Notes: generated from the letters alone by a model not told the origin. Shown: positions 1 to 9,178, counted from the first letter of the stretch. The stretch: 64,000 bases of DNA from Neorhizobium galegae (GCF_021391675.1 NZ_CP090095.1:2361501-2425500); one strand, 5' to 3'. A program made the numbers and translations.

Positions 1-615
1 CGAACGCGCGCCGTCCAACGCCTTCGGACCGGCCAAGCGTAACGCTGCCTGCCCTACGAGGTGGGCGATGCGGTCCGACAACTCCGGGTCCGATACGGCA
101 CGGGCAAGCGTAACGCCTCCGCTGAGCATGGCGAGCAGCACGATCGCCTGATCTTTTTGCGAACCGGCGGGCGTGCCTGGAGCATCATTCTCCGGCAAAC
201 CTGCGGCGACCTCTTCGACGAGGCGCTTCAACTCTGCCGTATAAGCAGCGCGCGTATCGTCATCGGCGCGCATCACGTCGGTGGACAGGCTCGGCAAGGC
301 ACAGCTTTCGCCAAGATCGCAGGTCCGTTTGTAACCAAGATAGAATCCCACGAAGGTCGTCAGCCAGTTCGTCTGCTCGCTGCCTTTGAGCGCTGCAATC
401 CCTTGCCGCAACTCTTCCAAGCCTGACAGCACGGCGGTACGGAAGGCTTCGCTCTTGGACTTAAAGTGCCCATAGAAGGCGCCGTTGGTCACGCCAGCGG
501 CCTTGGTCAATGCTTCGATGCCGCCGCCACCATAGCCCTCCTTCCGGAAAACCCGGCCCGCCGCCGCCACGATCTTCGATTTGGTCTCCTGCTTATGCTC
601 CGGGCTGTAGCGCAT
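1..615 (-). CDS. TetR/AcrR family transcriptional regulator (3' end cut by window)
   Basis: Reading leftward from the ATG at 615, the frame stays open to base 1 (205 codons) with no stop, so the C-terminus lies outside or right at the window edge. The N-terminus carries a TetR-type helix-turn-helix (AALTKAAGV-like segment followed by TNGAFYGHFKSKSEAF), about residues 10-55. The rest is the usual helical ligand-binding domain of this family. It is divergent from the tautomerase gene at 733. A perfect inverted repeat sits between them, suggesting local control of itself and its neighbour. The ligand is unknown. Confidence 0.85.
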   Translation of the reverse strand, partial: MRYSPEHKQETKSKIVAAAGRVFRKEGYGGGGIEALTKAAGVTNGAFYGHFKSKSEAFRTAVLSGLEELRQGIAALKGSEQTNWLTTFVGFYLGYKRTCDLGESCALPSLSTDVMRADDDTRAAYTAELKRLVEEVAAGLPENDAPGTPAGSQKDQAIVLLAMLSGGVTLARAVSDPELSDRIAHLVGQAALRLAGPKALDGARS

Positions 616-637
616 GCCATCCTCATTAAGAGTGACT

Positions 638-662
638 GCTCTTTATCCCTTGAATAAAGAGC
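638..662. promoter_or_regulatory. Perfect inverted repeat, candidate TetR operator
   Basis: The arms GCTCTTTAT and ATAAAGAGC (9 bp each) are separated by 7 bp, in the 117-bp gap between the TetR gene and the divergent tautomerase gene. A related half-site (ATAGAGAGCATT, 678-689) lies just downstream. Placement between the two start codons and the length of about 25 bp fit a TetR-family operator. Binding is inferred, not shown. Confidence 0.55.
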
Positions 663-732
663 GATCGGTGTTTATAGATAGAGAGCATTCGGTATATATC
701 AAATGCCTTTCCTGTTCAAATGAGGAGACCCC

Positions 733-1161
733 ATGCCCATTACGCTCACCGTGCCCGAAGGCCTGCTATCGCCACAAGCGCAGGCCGAGGCCTTTTCCGG
801 ATTAACAGACGCGATTCTCGAAGTCTCGGGTCTGACCGGCAATGCCTTCATGACAGCCAACATCGTGGGTTCGATCAACGTGTTGCCGAAGGACAATATG
901 CTTGCCGGTGGCAAGGTGGTGGCAGCAGCTTTTATCGAACTTAAGCTCCCCGAGATCGCCCTGGCGACGCCTGAGGCTAAAAACGCTTTTATCGAGAAGG
1001 CAACGGATGTCGTCGAAAAGGCGGCTGGGGGACGGCTGAAGCGTGAACATATCTGGTCAAACATAGTCTACGCTCCCGAAGGAGCCTGGGGCATCGCCGG
1101 CCGCAGCTACGACAATGCCAGCTTGATCGAGGCCATAGCGGGCACCGGTGTCACCCTGTAG
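733..1161 (+). CDS. Tautomerase family protein (4-oxalocrotonate tautomerase-like)
   Basis: 142-aa cytoplasmic protein starting MPITLTVPEG. After removal of the initiator Met, Pro1 is the catalytic base typical of the tautomerase superfamily. It is longer than the ~60-aa 4-OT subunits and contains two beta-alpha-beta-like halves, as in the two-domain members. The start is supported by a GAGGAG ribosome binding site a few bases upstream. It is divergent from the TetR gene and probably under its control. The substrate cannot be told from sequence; members act on unsaturated keto acids or haloacrylates. Confidence 0.75.
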   Translation: MPITLTVPEGLLSPQAQAEAFSGLTDAILEVSGLTGNAFMTANIVGSINVLPKDNMLAGGKVVAAAFIELKLPEIALATPEAKNAFIEKATDVVEKAAGGRLKREHIWSNIVYAPEGAWGIAGRSYDNASLIEAIAGTGVTL

Positions 1162-1244
1162 CGTTCGCATCTCTAAATTCCTCAAAGCTGGACTGCGAAA
1201 CGCCAAGATTTCGCGGTCTGGTACCTCTCATTGGAGGCCATGCC

Positions 1245-1655
1245 ATGCAGCTTGCCAACTATCTCTTTTTTACGACCCAGTGCGAAGCAGCGCTCGACTT
1301 CTATACCAAATGTGGCCTTGGTCGGGTCACTGCGCTCATGCGTCACGGCGACCACGGAGTGCCGCTCGCCTCTGAAAGTATGCGCGGCAAAGTCATGCAC
1401 TCCCGCTTCGAGGGACCTGGCCTTTTGTTCTTCGCCTCGGACAATCACGATGCCGAGCCGATGCGAGGCTCCGCTCACATGCTCATCATCGACGATCGCG
1501 CCACGACAGACCGATTATTCATGGCGCTTGCCGATGGCGGCAAGATTACCACACATCTGGCGGTGCAGCCGTGGGGCAGTTATTACGGCAAACTCACCGA
1601 CCGGTTCGGTGTCCAGTGGATGCTGGACTGCCTATCCCAGACTGCCGCGCGGTAA
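1245..1655 (+). CDS. VOC family protein (PhnB/glyoxalase-like)
   Basis: 136-aa protein with the single-module vicinal-oxygen-chelate pattern: an N-terminal YLFFTTQCEAALDFYTKCGL segment, a middle HSRFEGPGLLFFASD strand pair and a C-terminal DRFGVQWML ending. This layout matches PhnB-like proteins, most of which have no known reaction. The start ATG follows a TTGGAGG ribosome binding site. It lies 83 bp after the tautomerase on the same strand and may share its promoter. Confidence 0.75.
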   Translation: MQLANYLFFTTQCEAALDFYTKCGLGRVTALMRHGDHGVPLASESMRGKVMHSRFEGPGLLFFASDNHDAEPMRGSAHMLIIDDRATTDRLFMALADGGKITTHLAVQPWGSYYGKLTDRFGVQWMLDCLSQTAAR

Positions 1656-1728
1656 TAGCCGGCCGGTGATCGGAGTGCGATGTAGCTGCTGCGCAGAATA
1701 TCGCGCTTGGCGCGGACCGTCAGCAGTT

Positions 1729-1818
1729 TGGCGGAAGAGGTGGGATTCGAACCCACGGTACGGTTTCCCGCACGCCGGTTTTCAAGACCGGTTCCTTAAA
1801 CCACTCGGACACTCTTCC
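1729..1818 (-). tRNA. tRNA-Ser (anticodon UGA)
   Basis: Read on the minus strand, the sequence begins GGAAGAGTGTCCGAGTGG, pairs its acceptor stem with CTCTTCC at the other end, and has the T-arm GGTTCGAATCC-type motif. The anticodon loop is CTTGAAA, giving UGA, so it reads UCA serine codons. A long variable arm fits class II tRNA-Ser. The discriminator G is followed by an encoded CCA (1729-1731). Length is 90 nt with CCA. Confidence 0.93.
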
Positions 1819-1871
1819 AGTGCGCTGGCTTTATAACGGTCACGCGTCCAGCGTCAACCTCACCTGCCCCA

Positions 1872-2351
1872 TCAGCCCTCGGCAAAGCTTTTCAGCGTCT
1901 CGCCCGAAAGCCTGTAACGGATCCACTCGCTCATCGGTTCGGCGCCGATCGCCCGGTAAACCCGGATCGCCGGTTCGTTCCAGTCGAGCACGCTCCATTC
2001 GAACCGGCCGCAACCGTTCTCGACGGCGATCTGCGCCAGCCGCTTCAGCAGCGCTCTTCCGGCGCCGAGCCCGCGCGCCGTCGGCGTCACATACAGGTCT
2101 TCGAGATAAAGCCCGTTTCTCGCCTGCCAGGTCGAATAGCTGAAGAACCAGATCGCCATTCCGACAGGTACGCCGTCCTGTTCGCAGACCAGCGCCCGGG
2201 TCACCGAGGTCTCGCCGAAAATGGAGCTTTCGATCGTCTCCACGGTGGCCTCGACCTCGTGCTCGGCCCTTTCGTAGATCGCCAGTTCGCGGATGAAACC
2301 GAGCAGCGCCGCGGCATCCTCACGAACGCCCTCCCGTATGGTCAATGCCAT
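1872..2351 (-). CDS. GNAT family N-acetyltransferase (diamine/thialysine acetyltransferase-like)
   Basis: 159-aa single-domain GNAT. The acetyl-CoA binding motif A is visible as LEDLYVTPTARGLGAGRALL (about residues 82-101), preceded by a hydrophobic strand and followed by WNEPAIRVYRAIGA, the motif B region. The N-terminus (IREGVREDAAALLGFIRELA) and overall length resemble the SAT1-like diamine acetyltransferase subgroup, but the substrate is not certain. It is a single leftward gene just upstream of tRNA-Ser. Confidence 0.8.
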   Translation of the reverse strand: MALTIREGVREDAAALLGFIRELAIYERAEHEVEATVETIESSIFGETSVTRALVCEQDGVPVGMAIWFFSYSTWQARNGLYLEDLYVTPTARGLGAGRALLKRLAQIAVENGCGRFEWSVLDWNEPAIRVYRAIGAEPMSEWIRYRLSGETLKSFAEG

Positions 2352-2427
2352 CGAAAACCCTTTGAATTGAATGGGCTGAAGCTATGTCTTGAAGCTGAAT
2401 TCGGTGTCAAGAGACGTGCCGCGGCCC

Positions 2428-3045
2428 TCACTCGGCGGCGGTCTTGATCTCGATCACCTCGACCTCGTAGGAATACCCGTCCAGCATGCCGTAGGCCTGC
2501 TCGATATTCCCGATCTCGGTCTCGGCCCTGCCGATCGCGTCGTTGATCGCTTCACACCGGGATTTCAGCATGCGGCCCAGCACGTCCGTCTCGGGCTTGC
2601 GGCCGATGCGATCGATGTGGTTGCGGATGCGGGCGCGGTGGCGCTCCATCTCCAGAATATGGAAGCGGGCATTGACGATCTTGTCGGTCAGCTTGCGACG
2701 TATGGCGGCGACCGGATCGAAACTTCCCGGCTCGCGCTCGTCGAGGATGATCTCGTTGACCAGCGTTTCGAGAATCACCAGCCCCTGCAGGTCCTTCGTG
2801 TCGGCGAGTTCCGGGTCGTAACCCGTATCGTCGTAGACTTTTCGGCGTACCGGATCGGAGAGCAGTTCATAGGACACGGTCAGTTTTCCGAATGCATCGA
2901 CGTCGCCGCCGGCATCCGGATGAACCGTTTTTGCGCGTTTGCGATAGGCCGACTTGATGGCTACGCCATCCGCCTCGCGCGAAACACCAAGCATCTCATA
3001 AGGGTCGATCACAGTGTCACCTGTTTTCGGCAAATCCGGTTTCAT
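2428..3045 (-). CDS. J domain-containing protein
   Basis: 205-aa protein with an N-terminal J domain (about residues 14-75) carrying the HPD tripeptide at 42-44, needed to stimulate Hsp70 ATPase. It lacks the Gly/Phe-rich and zinc-finger regions of full DnaJ, so it is a specialised J protein. The C-terminal 120 residues are charged and helical, with no recognised domain; they probably choose the client. A typical DnaK co-chaperone role is inferred from the HPD motif. Confidence 0.82.
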   Translation of the reverse strand: MKPDLPKTGDTVIDPYEMLGVSREADGVAIKSAYRKRAKTVHPDAGGDVDAFGKLTVSYELLSDPVRRKVYDDTGYDPELADTKDLQGLVILETLVNEIILDEREPGSFDPVAAIRRKLTDKIVNARFHILEMERHRARIRNHIDRIGRKPETDVLGRMLKSRCEAINDAIGRAETEIGNIEQAYGMLDGYSYEVEVIEIKTAAE

Positions 3046-3141
3046 TGTCTAACGGCTAAGGCCAGCGGTCTCAACCCCTCACCGACTCTTGTGGCCAATT
3101 ATGGGCAGCCCTTACCCTTGCCGGATTTTCCCACAGAGCAG

Positions 3142-4305
3142 TTAAGCCGGCCAGCGGCGCGGGCGCGGCCATGACGGGCGGCGGCCCTCGGCCACGGGTG
3201 CCATCAGGAAGCTGACCAGCACGCAAGGCAGCAGCACCAGGAAGGTCGCGACGAGATCGACATGTTCGGCAATGAAGCCGAGCATCGGCGGCACGCCGAT
3301 CGTTGACAACATCAGCGTCAGGCCCAGCGCCGCGAGGTTTTCCGACGGCTGCCCCTTGCCAAGCTCGATCGTCGTCGAGACCGCGAGCGGGTAAGCAAGT
3401 GCCACGCCGCAGCCGATCAGGAAAAGCGCAAGGCCGGAAAGCGTCAGGCTTGGCGTCGCGACGAGAAGGATGATTCCAAGAGCGACGGAAACGGCCGAGG
3501 CACGCACCAGCACCATGGATCCGAAACTGTCCCGCAGCATGTCGCCGGAAAGCCGCGTCAGCCCCATGCCGATGGTGAAGGCCGCATAAAGCACGCCGGC
3601 AATCGCCGGATCGGCCTTCAACTGTTCGCGCAGAAAAAAGATACCCCAGTCGTAGACCGCGCCCTCGACGATGCAGAGGCCGAAAACCATGACGCAGATC
3701 AGCACGATCATCCTGTCCGGAAGCACGTATGCCCCGCGCTTGCGGTCCGGCCGCGTCTGCGGAGACGCCTCCCTGGGGGTGATCCAGAACACCAGCAGGC
3801 AGGCAGCGATTACGAAACCGGCGGCCATGGTCTGCTGCACAAAGGGCGTCACGGCCTGTTCGGCCAGGAAGCCGGAACACAGGGAGCCGGCCAGCAGACC
3901 CACCGACCAGAAACCGTGGCTGCGGGACAGTACCTTCCGGCCGGTGCGCTGCTCTATGCCGGCGGAAATCATGTTGGCAGCCACGTCGAAAATCGTGCGG
4001 AAGAAACCGAAGAGAAAGAAACAGATCACAAATCCCACGACCGGAAGGGCGGTCAGCGCGGGCGTCAGCATGGCGCAGATCGGCAGAGTGACGAGTGCCG
4101 TCATCCGCGGCGTCAAGCGGTCGTTGATGCGTCCTGCAAGCGGCAAAGCGAGAAAGGTACCGACAGGGGCGCTCAGCAGTGCCAGACCGAGAGCGGCCTT
4201 GTCGATTCCCAGCGACGCCTGGATAGCCGGCAACCGCGTGAACAGCGAAATGAACAGGATGGCGTTGCTGAAATAAAGCAGGGCCGGCGGTAAAAGGTTT
4301 TTCAT
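3142..4305 (-). CDS. MFS transporter
   Basis: 387-aa membrane protein with about 12 hydrophobic segments and the cytoplasmic loop motif LAGRINDRLTPR between TM2 and TM3, typical of the major facilitator superfamily. I placed the start at the ATG at 4305 (MKNLLPPALLYFSN), because the upstream extension of the frame is polar and unlike a membrane protein start. The substrate is unknown. It is divergent from the DUF4864 gene across about 280 bp. Confidence 0.8.
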   Translation of the reverse strand: MKNLLPPALLYFSNAILFISLFTRLPAIQASLGIDKAALGLALLSAPVGTFLALPLAGRINDRLTPRMTALVTLPICAMLTPALTALPVVGFVICFFLFGFFRTIFDVAANMISAGIEQRTGRKVLSRSHGFWSVGLLAGSLCSGFLAEQAVTPFVQQTMAAGFVIAACLLVFWITPREASPQTRPDRKRGAYVLPDRMIVLICVMVFGLCIVEGAVYDWGIFFLREQLKADPAIAGVLYAAFTIGMGLTRLSGDMLRDSFGSMVLVRASAVSVALGIILLVATPSLTLSGLALFLIGCGVALAYPLAVSTTIELGKGQPSENLAALGLTLMLSTIGVPPMLGFIAEHVDLVATFLVLLPCVLVSFLMAPVAEGRRPSWPRPRRWPA

Positions 4306-4589
4306 CGAAATTGCATGTCCGGGCGAATCAATATTCCCGCCGCATTCCTGACAGTGTCGGCAGAAACCGACAAGCCGCGATAACGGGACCCTGCCCTGCG
4401 CCTCCGATGGCCGGAATATCACGAAAATGTGCGGATAACGGCGGCGGGCACATCAACGCGTCATCGTTCTGTAATCATTCGGATTCGTTTGCCTTCAAGA
4501 AAGGCGTTGCGCAAAAAACTCGCAGGCGCCATCTTCTCCTTGCGCCCAAAGGCGCTAGCCTTCTGGTGCTCGCCCTTGGAGAAAGCCCG

Positions 4590-5015
4590 ATGCTGGTTCG
4601 ATATCTTGCAGTCGTTCTGTGTTTCGCTCTCTGTTCTTTCACCGCCGTCAAAGCCGAGGATCCCGTCGCCAACGCCCAGGCGGTGATTTCCGGCCAGATC
4701 GCCGCGCTCATGCAGGATGACGCCGAAAAGGCCTATTCCTTCGCCTCGCCCGGGATCCGCAGCCTCTATCCCAACAAGGACCGGTTCCTGGATATGGTGC
4801 GGAAAACCTATGAACCCGTCTATCACGCCGGCAACTATGCCTTCGGCCGCTCGAAGATGATCGGCGGCGGCGAAGTGGTGCTGCAGGAAGTGATGATCAG
4901 CGCCAGGGAAGGCAAGGACTGGACGGCCATCTACGAGATGCGGCTGATGGACGACGGGTCCTACAAGGTCAACGGCGTGCGGATGATCCGCAACACCGCC
5001 AGCCAGGGCATCTGA
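4590..5015 (+). CDS. DUF4864 domain-containing exported protein
   Basis: 141-aa protein with an N-terminal signal peptide (MLVRYLAVVLCFALCSFTAV, cleavage probably near KAED) followed by a DUF4864-type domain: a helical start, then strands with YAFGRSKMIGGGEVVLQEV and a closing DGSYKVNGVRM. The family has an NTF2-like fold and no assigned function; the protein should act in the periplasm. The start at 4590 follows a TTGGAGAAAG ribosome binding site and gives a proper signal peptide. Confidence 0.75.
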   Translation: MLVRYLAVVLCFALCSFTAVKAEDPVANAQAVISGQIAALMQDDAEKAYSFASPGIRSLYPNKDRFLDMVRKTYEPVYHAGNYAFGRSKMIGGGEVVLQEVMISAREGKDWTAIYEMRLMDDGSYKVNGVRMIRNTASQGI

Positions 5016-5026
5016 CGCCCCTTTAA

Positions 5027-6157
5027 TCAGACGGGATCGATGTCGCCCTTCGCCCACATTTCCTGGGTTTCGGCATAGAAATCGGCGAACCGGCCTTCGG
5101 CGATCGCCTGGCGGATGCCCTTCATCAGGTCCTGATAGTAGTTCAGGTTGTTCCAGGAGAGCAGCATGCCGCCGAGCGCCTCGTCGGCGCGCACGAGATG
5201 GTGCAGATAGGCGCGGGAATAATCGCGCGCGGCCGGGCAGTTCGATTCCTCGTCCAGCGGCCGCATGTCCTCCGCATGGCGGGCATTGCGGATGTTGACC
5301 TTGCCGCGGCGGGTGAAGGCAAGCCCATGGCGGCCCGAACGGGTCGGCATCACGCAATCGAACATGTCGATGCCGCGTGCCACCGATTTCAGCATGTCGT
5401 CCGGCGTGCCGACACCCATCAGGTAACGTGGTTTTTCGAACGGAAGAACCGGAAGCGTCGTTTCGAGCATCTTCAGCATGACGTCCTGCGGCTCACCGAC
5501 CGCAAGCCCGCCGACCGCATAACCCTTCAGGTCGAGCTGTTTCAGGCCTTCGGCCGAGCGGATGCGCAGTTCCGGCTGGTCACCGCCCTGGACGATGCCG
5601 AACATCGCCTTGCCTGGCTGTTCCCCGAAGGCGACGCGGCAGCGCTCGGCCCAGCGCAGCGACAGTTCCATCGCCCGCTCGATCTCCTTCGGCTCGGCCG
5701 GCAGCGCCACGCATTCGTCGAGCTGCATCTGGATGTCGGAGCCGAGCAGGCCCTGGATCTCGATCGAGCGCTCCGGCGACATGTGATGCAGGCTGCCGTC
5801 CACATGGCTCTTGAAGGTGACGCCCTTTTCGTCGAGCTTCCTGAGGCCCGAGAGTGACATGACCTGGAAGCCGCCGCTGTCCGTCAGGATCGGATGTTTC
5901 CAGCGGATCAGCTCATGCAGGCCGCCCAGCCGCGCGACGCGCTCCGCGCCCGGCCGCAGCATCAGGTGATAGGTATTGCCGAGAATGATGTCGGCACCGG
6001 TATCGCGTACCTGGTCGAGATACATGGCCTTGACCGTGCCGACCGTGCCGACCGGCATGAAGGCGGGCGTGCGGATCGTGCCGCGCGGCATGGTGATCTC
6101 GCCAAGCCTGGCGCCGCCATCGGTGGCCTTGAGATTGAACTGGAAAGTCTCGGTCAT
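5027..6157 (-). CDS. tgt: tRNA-guanine(34) transglycosylase
   Basis: 376-aa enzyme that swaps guanine 34 of GU(N) tRNAs for the queuosine precursor preQ1. TDSGGFQ (general-base Asp93) and FDCVMPTR (nucleophile Asp267) are intact. The usual C-x-C-x2-C...H zinc site is not: the region reads [17 protein letters not shown], with Ser305, Cys307 and Ala310 at the three Cys positions, and Asn336 replaces the ligand His. Only one of four zinc ligands remains. Its start overlaps the queA stop by 4 bp (ATGA), so the two are translationally coupled in the queuosine pathway. Confidence 0.96.
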   Translation of the reverse strand: MTETFQFNLKATDGGARLGEITMPRGTIRTPAFMPVGTVGTVKAMYLDQVRDTGADIILGNTYHLMLRPGAERVARLGGLHELIRWKHPILTDSGGFQVMSLSGLRKLDEKGVTFKSHVDGSLHHMSPERSIEIQGLLGSDIQMQLDECVALPAEPKEIERAMELSLRWAERCRVAFGEQPGKAMFGIVQGGDQPELRIRSAEGLKQLDLKGYAVGGLAVGEPQDVMLKMLETTLPVLPFEKPRYLMGVGTPDDMLKSVARGIDMFDCVMPTRSGRHGLAFTRRGKVNIRNARHAEDMRPLDEESNCPAARDYSRAYLHHLVRADEALGGMLLSWNNLNYYQDLMKGIRQAIAEGRFADFYAETQEMWAKGDIDPV

Positions 6158-7239
6158 CGGTTGTCCCGGAAAAGAAGGCTGGAATCGCCATAGGAATAGA
6201 AGCGGTAGCCGGTTTCGATCGCGTGGGCATAGGCCGACCGCATCGTCTCCAGCCCGCAGAAGGCCGAGACGAGCATGAACAGCGTCGATCGCGGCAGGTG
6301 GAAATTGGTCATCAGCATATCGACAGCCTTGAAACGGTATCCCGGCGTGATGAAGATGCCGGTCGCACCGCTCCAGGGTTTTATCGTGCCGTCATCGGCA
6401 GCGGCGCTCTCGATCAGACGCAGCGATGTGGTACCGACGCAGACGATGCGCCCGCCGGCGCGCTTCACCGCATTCAGCCGCGCGGCTGTCTCGGCGCTGA
6501 CATGGCCGATCTCCTGATGCATCTTGTGCTCGGCAGTGTCGTCCGCCTTGACCGGCAGGAAGGTCCCAGCCCCGACATGCAGCGTCACGAAATGCCGTTC
6601 GATGCCGACGGCATCGAGGCTCGCGAAAAGTTCCGGCGTGAAATGCAGGCCTGCCGTTGGAGCCGCAACCGCACCCTCCTCGCGGGCGTAGATGGTCTGG
6701 TAGTCCTTTTGGTCCTGCGCATCTTCCGGGCGCTTGGCGGCAATATAGGGTGGCAGCGGAATGTGCCCGACCGCCATGATTGCTTCGTCGAGTGCCGGAC
6801 CGGAAAGATCGAAGCGCAGGGTGACTTCGCCGCCCTCGCCCTTGTCTTCCACAGTCGCGGCAAGCGAACCTATCAGGCAGGCATTGCCACTATCACCGAA
6901 TTCGATCCGGTCGCCGGTCTTGATGCGCTTTCCAGGCTTGGCGAAGGCCTTCCAGCGATCGGGGGCGACGCGCATGTGCAGCGTCGCGGACACCTGCTGG
7001 CCGCCCGCTCCTTCGCGATGGCGAATGCCCTCCAGCTGCGCCGGTATGACCTTGGTGTCGTTGAAGACCAGCGCGTCGCCCGGTCTCAGAAAACCCGGCA
7101 GATCCGACACGCGGTGATCGGCAAGCACCGGCTCGCCTTCCGGCCGGACGACGAGCAGCCGGGCGCTGTCACGCGGGCTCGCGGGCCTCAGCGCTATATT
7201 TTTTTCCGGGAGATCGAAGTCGAAGAGATCGACGCGCAT
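6154..7239 (-). CDS. queA: S-adenosylmethionine:tRNA ribosyltransferase-isomerase
   Basis: 361-aa cytoplasmic enzyme that transfers the ribosyl part of SAM to preQ1 in tRNA, making epoxyqueuosine; it acts right after Tgt. Family motifs include [20 protein letters not shown] at the N-terminus, [29 protein letters not shown] and [14 protein letters not shown]. The start at 7239 gives the canonical N-terminus; a longer upstream frame is not conserved-looking. It overlaps tgt by 4 bp. A terminator-like hairpin lies between it and the upstream cyclophilin gene. Confidence 0.96.
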   Translation of the reverse strand: MRVDLFDFDLPEKNIALRPASPRDSARLLVVRPEGEPVLADHRVSDLPGFLRPGDALVFNDTKVIPAQLEGIRHREGAGGQQVSATLHMRVAPDRWKAFAKPGKRIKTGDRIEFGDSGNACLIGSLAATVEDKGEGGEVTLRFDLSGPALDEAIMAVGHIPLPPYIAAKRPEDAQDQKDYQTIYAREEGAVAAPTAGLHFTPELFASLDAVGIERHFVTLHVGAGTFLPVKADDTAEHKMHQEIGHVSAETAARLNAVKRAGGRIVCVGTTSLRLIESAAADDGTIKPWSGATGIFITPGYRFKAVDMLMTNFHLPRSTLFMLVSAFCGLETMRSAYAHAIETGYRFYSYGDSSLLFRDNR

Positions 7240-7248
7240 GGATTTTCC

Positions 7249-7286
7249 AAAAAAGCGAAACCCGCCCCGCCGACAGACGGAGCGGG
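7249..7286 (-). terminator. Rho-independent terminator after the cytoplasmic cyclophilin gene
   Basis: On the minus strand an 8-bp stem (CCCGCTCC with GGGGCGGG, one T-G wobble) is followed by TTTCGCTTTTTT. It sits 18 bp after the stop of the peptidylprolyl isomerase gene and 10 bp before queA. It probably lowers read-through from the ppi genes into queA-tgt. Confidence 0.55.
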
Positions 7287-7304
7287 CCATTCGTTCCGTC
7301 GAGA

Positions 7305-7814
7305 TCAGACGTCGGCGGCGACGCGGACCGAAACGATCGAGTCGGGATCCTTGACCGGCTCGCCCTTCTTGATCTGGTCGATGAAGTCCATGCCTTCGAT
7401 GACCTGTCCCCACACGGTGTACTGCTTGTTCAGCCACGGCGCATCGGTGAAGCAGATGAAGAACTGCGAGTTGGCCGAGTTCGGGCTCTGCGAACGGGCC
7501 ATGGAGCAGGTGCCGCGGACATGCGGGACGGCGGAGAATTCAGCCTTGAGGTCCGGCTTTTCCGAGCCGCCCATGCCGGCGCGGGCCGGGTTGAAGCTTT
7601 CGGAACCCTGCTTGCCGAACTTCACGTCACCTGTCTGGGCCATGAAATCGGGAATGACGCGGTGGAAAACCACGCCGTCATAGGCTTTCTCGCGGGCAAG
7701 TTCCTTGACGCGGGCGACGTGGCCCGGCGCCAGGTCGGGCAGAAGCGAGATGACGACCTTGCCCTTGGTGGTTTCCACGATGAGGGTGTTTTCCGGATCC
7801 TTGATCTCGGCCAT
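7305..7814 (-). CDS. ppiB: Peptidylprolyl cis-trans isomerase, cyclophilin type (cytoplasmic)
   Basis: 169-aa cyclophilin that speeds prolyl bond isomerisation during protein folding. The active-site region [16 protein letters not shown] is intact, as are [18 protein letters not shown] and the [12 protein letters not shown] segment. There is no signal peptide, so it is cytoplasmic. It is the second of two adjacent cyclophilin genes; the upstream copy (7895-8467) has a signal peptide. An 80-bp gap separates them. Confidence 0.93.
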   Translation of the reverse strand: MAEIKDPENTLIVETTKGKVVISLLPDLAPGHVARVKELAREKAYDGVVFHRVIPDFMAQTGDVKFGKQGSESFNPARAGMGGSEKPDLKAEFSAVPHVRGTCSMARSQSPNSANSQFFICFTDAPWLNKQYTVWGQVIEGMDFIDQIKKGEPVKDPDSIVSVRVAADV

Positions 7815-7894
7815 ATGCTTTCTCCTTGATTCGGCACCCGATTGTCGTCTGCGACAGGGGCGCCCTTCGTTTAGTTCTTAGCCCTTTGGGGCAC

Positions 7895-8467
7895 TTACTT
7901 CTTGCCGACGGTGACCTTGATCATCTTGTCGGGATTGGCGACCTCGCCATTGCTACCTTGGCCGCGCTTGATCTTGTCGACCAGTTCCATGCCGGACACG
8001 ACCTTGCCGACGGCGGTATATTGGCCGTCCAGGCTCGGATATTTGGTGAACATGATGAAGAATTGCGAGTTCGCGGAATTCGGATCCTGCGACCGCGCCA
8101 TGCCGACGATACCGCGCTCGAACAGCACTTTGGAGAATTCGGCCGGAATATCGGGCATTTCCGAGCCGCCCATGCCGGCGCGGGCCGGATTGAAGCTTTT
8201 CCCGCCCTGCTTGCCGAACTCCACGTCGCCGGTCTGGGCCATGAAGCCGTTGATGACCCGATGGAAGACGACATTGTCGTATTCGCCCTTGGCGGCGAGC
8301 GCCTTGATCTGCGCCACATGTTTCGGCGCGACTTCGGGCATCAGCTGAATCACCACCGGGCCGTCCTTCAGCTGGATGGTCAGGAAATCATCGGGCGCAG
8401 CAAGAGCCGGCAGGATCATCGACGCGAGGGCGAAAGCGCCGGCAACGGCAAGACGAAGCAGTTTCAT
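7895..8467 (-). CDS. Peptidylprolyl cis-trans isomerase, cyclophilin type (periplasmic)
   Basis: 190-aa cyclophilin with an N-terminal signal peptide (MKLLRLAVAGAFALASMILP, cleavage near ALAAP), so it should fold proteins in the periplasm. The catalytic segment VVFHRVINGFMAQTGD and [18 protein letters not shown] match its cytoplasmic neighbour closely, which points to an old tandem duplication. It follows coaD by 27 bp on the same strand and is probably cotranscribed with it. Confidence 0.92.
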   Translation of the reverse strand: MKLLRLAVAGAFALASMILPALAAPDDFLTIQLKDGPVVIQLMPEVAPKHVAQIKALAAKGEYDNVVFHRVINGFMAQTGDVEFGKQGGKSFNPARAGMGGSEMPDIPAEFSKVLFERGIVGMARSQDPNSANSQFFIMFTKYPSLDGQYTAVGKVVSGMELVDKIKRGQGSNGEVANPDKMIKVTVGKK

Positions 8468-8494
8468 GGAAAGATCTCCGGGGTTCGGAAACGA

Positions 8495-8989
8495 TCAGCG
8501 TTTCAGCTTGTTGTTCAGGGCCTTGAGGACCGCGGCAGGCACGAAGGCGCTGACGTCGCCGCCCATCGCCGCGATCTGCCGGACCAATGTGGCCGTAATG
8601 GGCCGCGACGCGGTGCCTGCCGGCAGGAAGACGGTCTGGATATCCGGCGCCATCTGCCGGTTCATGCCGGCCATCTGCATTTCGTAGTCGAGATCGGTGC
8701 CGTCGCGCAGGCCGCGGATCAACAGGCCGGCGCCGTTGGCGCGGGCGGCATCGACCACCAGTTTGTCGAAGGAAACGACCGATACGTGGCCGGCCCTGCC
8801 CGGCAACGCTTCGGCAAGCGAGGCGCTGATGAGTTCGGCCCGCTCCTCGAAGGTGAACATCGGCACCTTGCCCGGATGAATGCCGATCGCGACGATCACC
8901 TTGTCCGCGACATTCAGCGCCTGGACGAGCACGTCCAGATGGCCGTGGGTCATCGGATCGAAAGAACCGGGATAAAAAGCGGTGGTCAT
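8495..8989 (-). CDS. coaD: Phosphopantetheine adenylyltransferase
   Basis: 164-aa enzyme that adenylates 4'-phosphopantetheine to dephospho-CoA, the penultimate step of coenzyme A synthesis. The nucleotidyltransferase HxGH motif appears in [37 protein letters not shown] is the substrate-binding region, and the second signature reads TATLVRQIA, where enterobacteria have SSTLVKE. Length is normal for the family. It heads the leftward coaD-ppi-ppi-queA-tgt run. Confidence 0.96.
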   Translation of the reverse strand: MTTAFYPGSFDPMTHGHLDVLVQALNVADKVIVAIGIHPGKVPMFTFEERAELISASLAEALPGRAGHVSVVSFDKLVVDAARANGAGLLIRGLRDGTDLDYEMQMAGMNRQMAPDIQTVFLPAGTASRPITATLVRQIAAMGGDVSAFVPAAVLKALNNKLKR

Positions 8990-9065
8990 GCTGAGGTCCG
9001 GACCTGTTTCAGCGAAATTTCACGCGCCTTTTGTCACGGAAGCCGCCCAACCGCAAGCATCTCCC

Positions 9066-9108
9066 AATTCTGAACGAAAGATGAATGGCCCGTTCAAGGG
9101 CGTTTCAG
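9066..9108. repeat. 43-bp element, copy A (four half-sites at 11-bp pitch)
   Basis: This copy matches the element at 9277-9319 at 34 of 43 positions. Inside it TGAAC (9071), TGAAT (9082), TTCAA (9093) and TTCAG (9104) start exactly 11 bp apart, so the whole is a direct repeat pair facing an inverted pair. An 11-bp pitch is typical of OmpR/PhoB-class response-regulator sites. It ends 70 bp before the first tiny ORF (9179). A regulatory role is inferred. Confidence 0.6.
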
Positions 9109-9178
9109 CGGCGCTGTGGTCTTATGACGATCGTGGCGGGCGAAAGACCCGTGCGTATCTGGGGAGAAATGACGACAA

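Noticed and set aside
3071..3880. 269-codon minus-strand frame overlapping the MFS gene
   Set aside because: Off-frame shadow of the transporter; Arg/Gly/Ala-rich with no membrane pattern.
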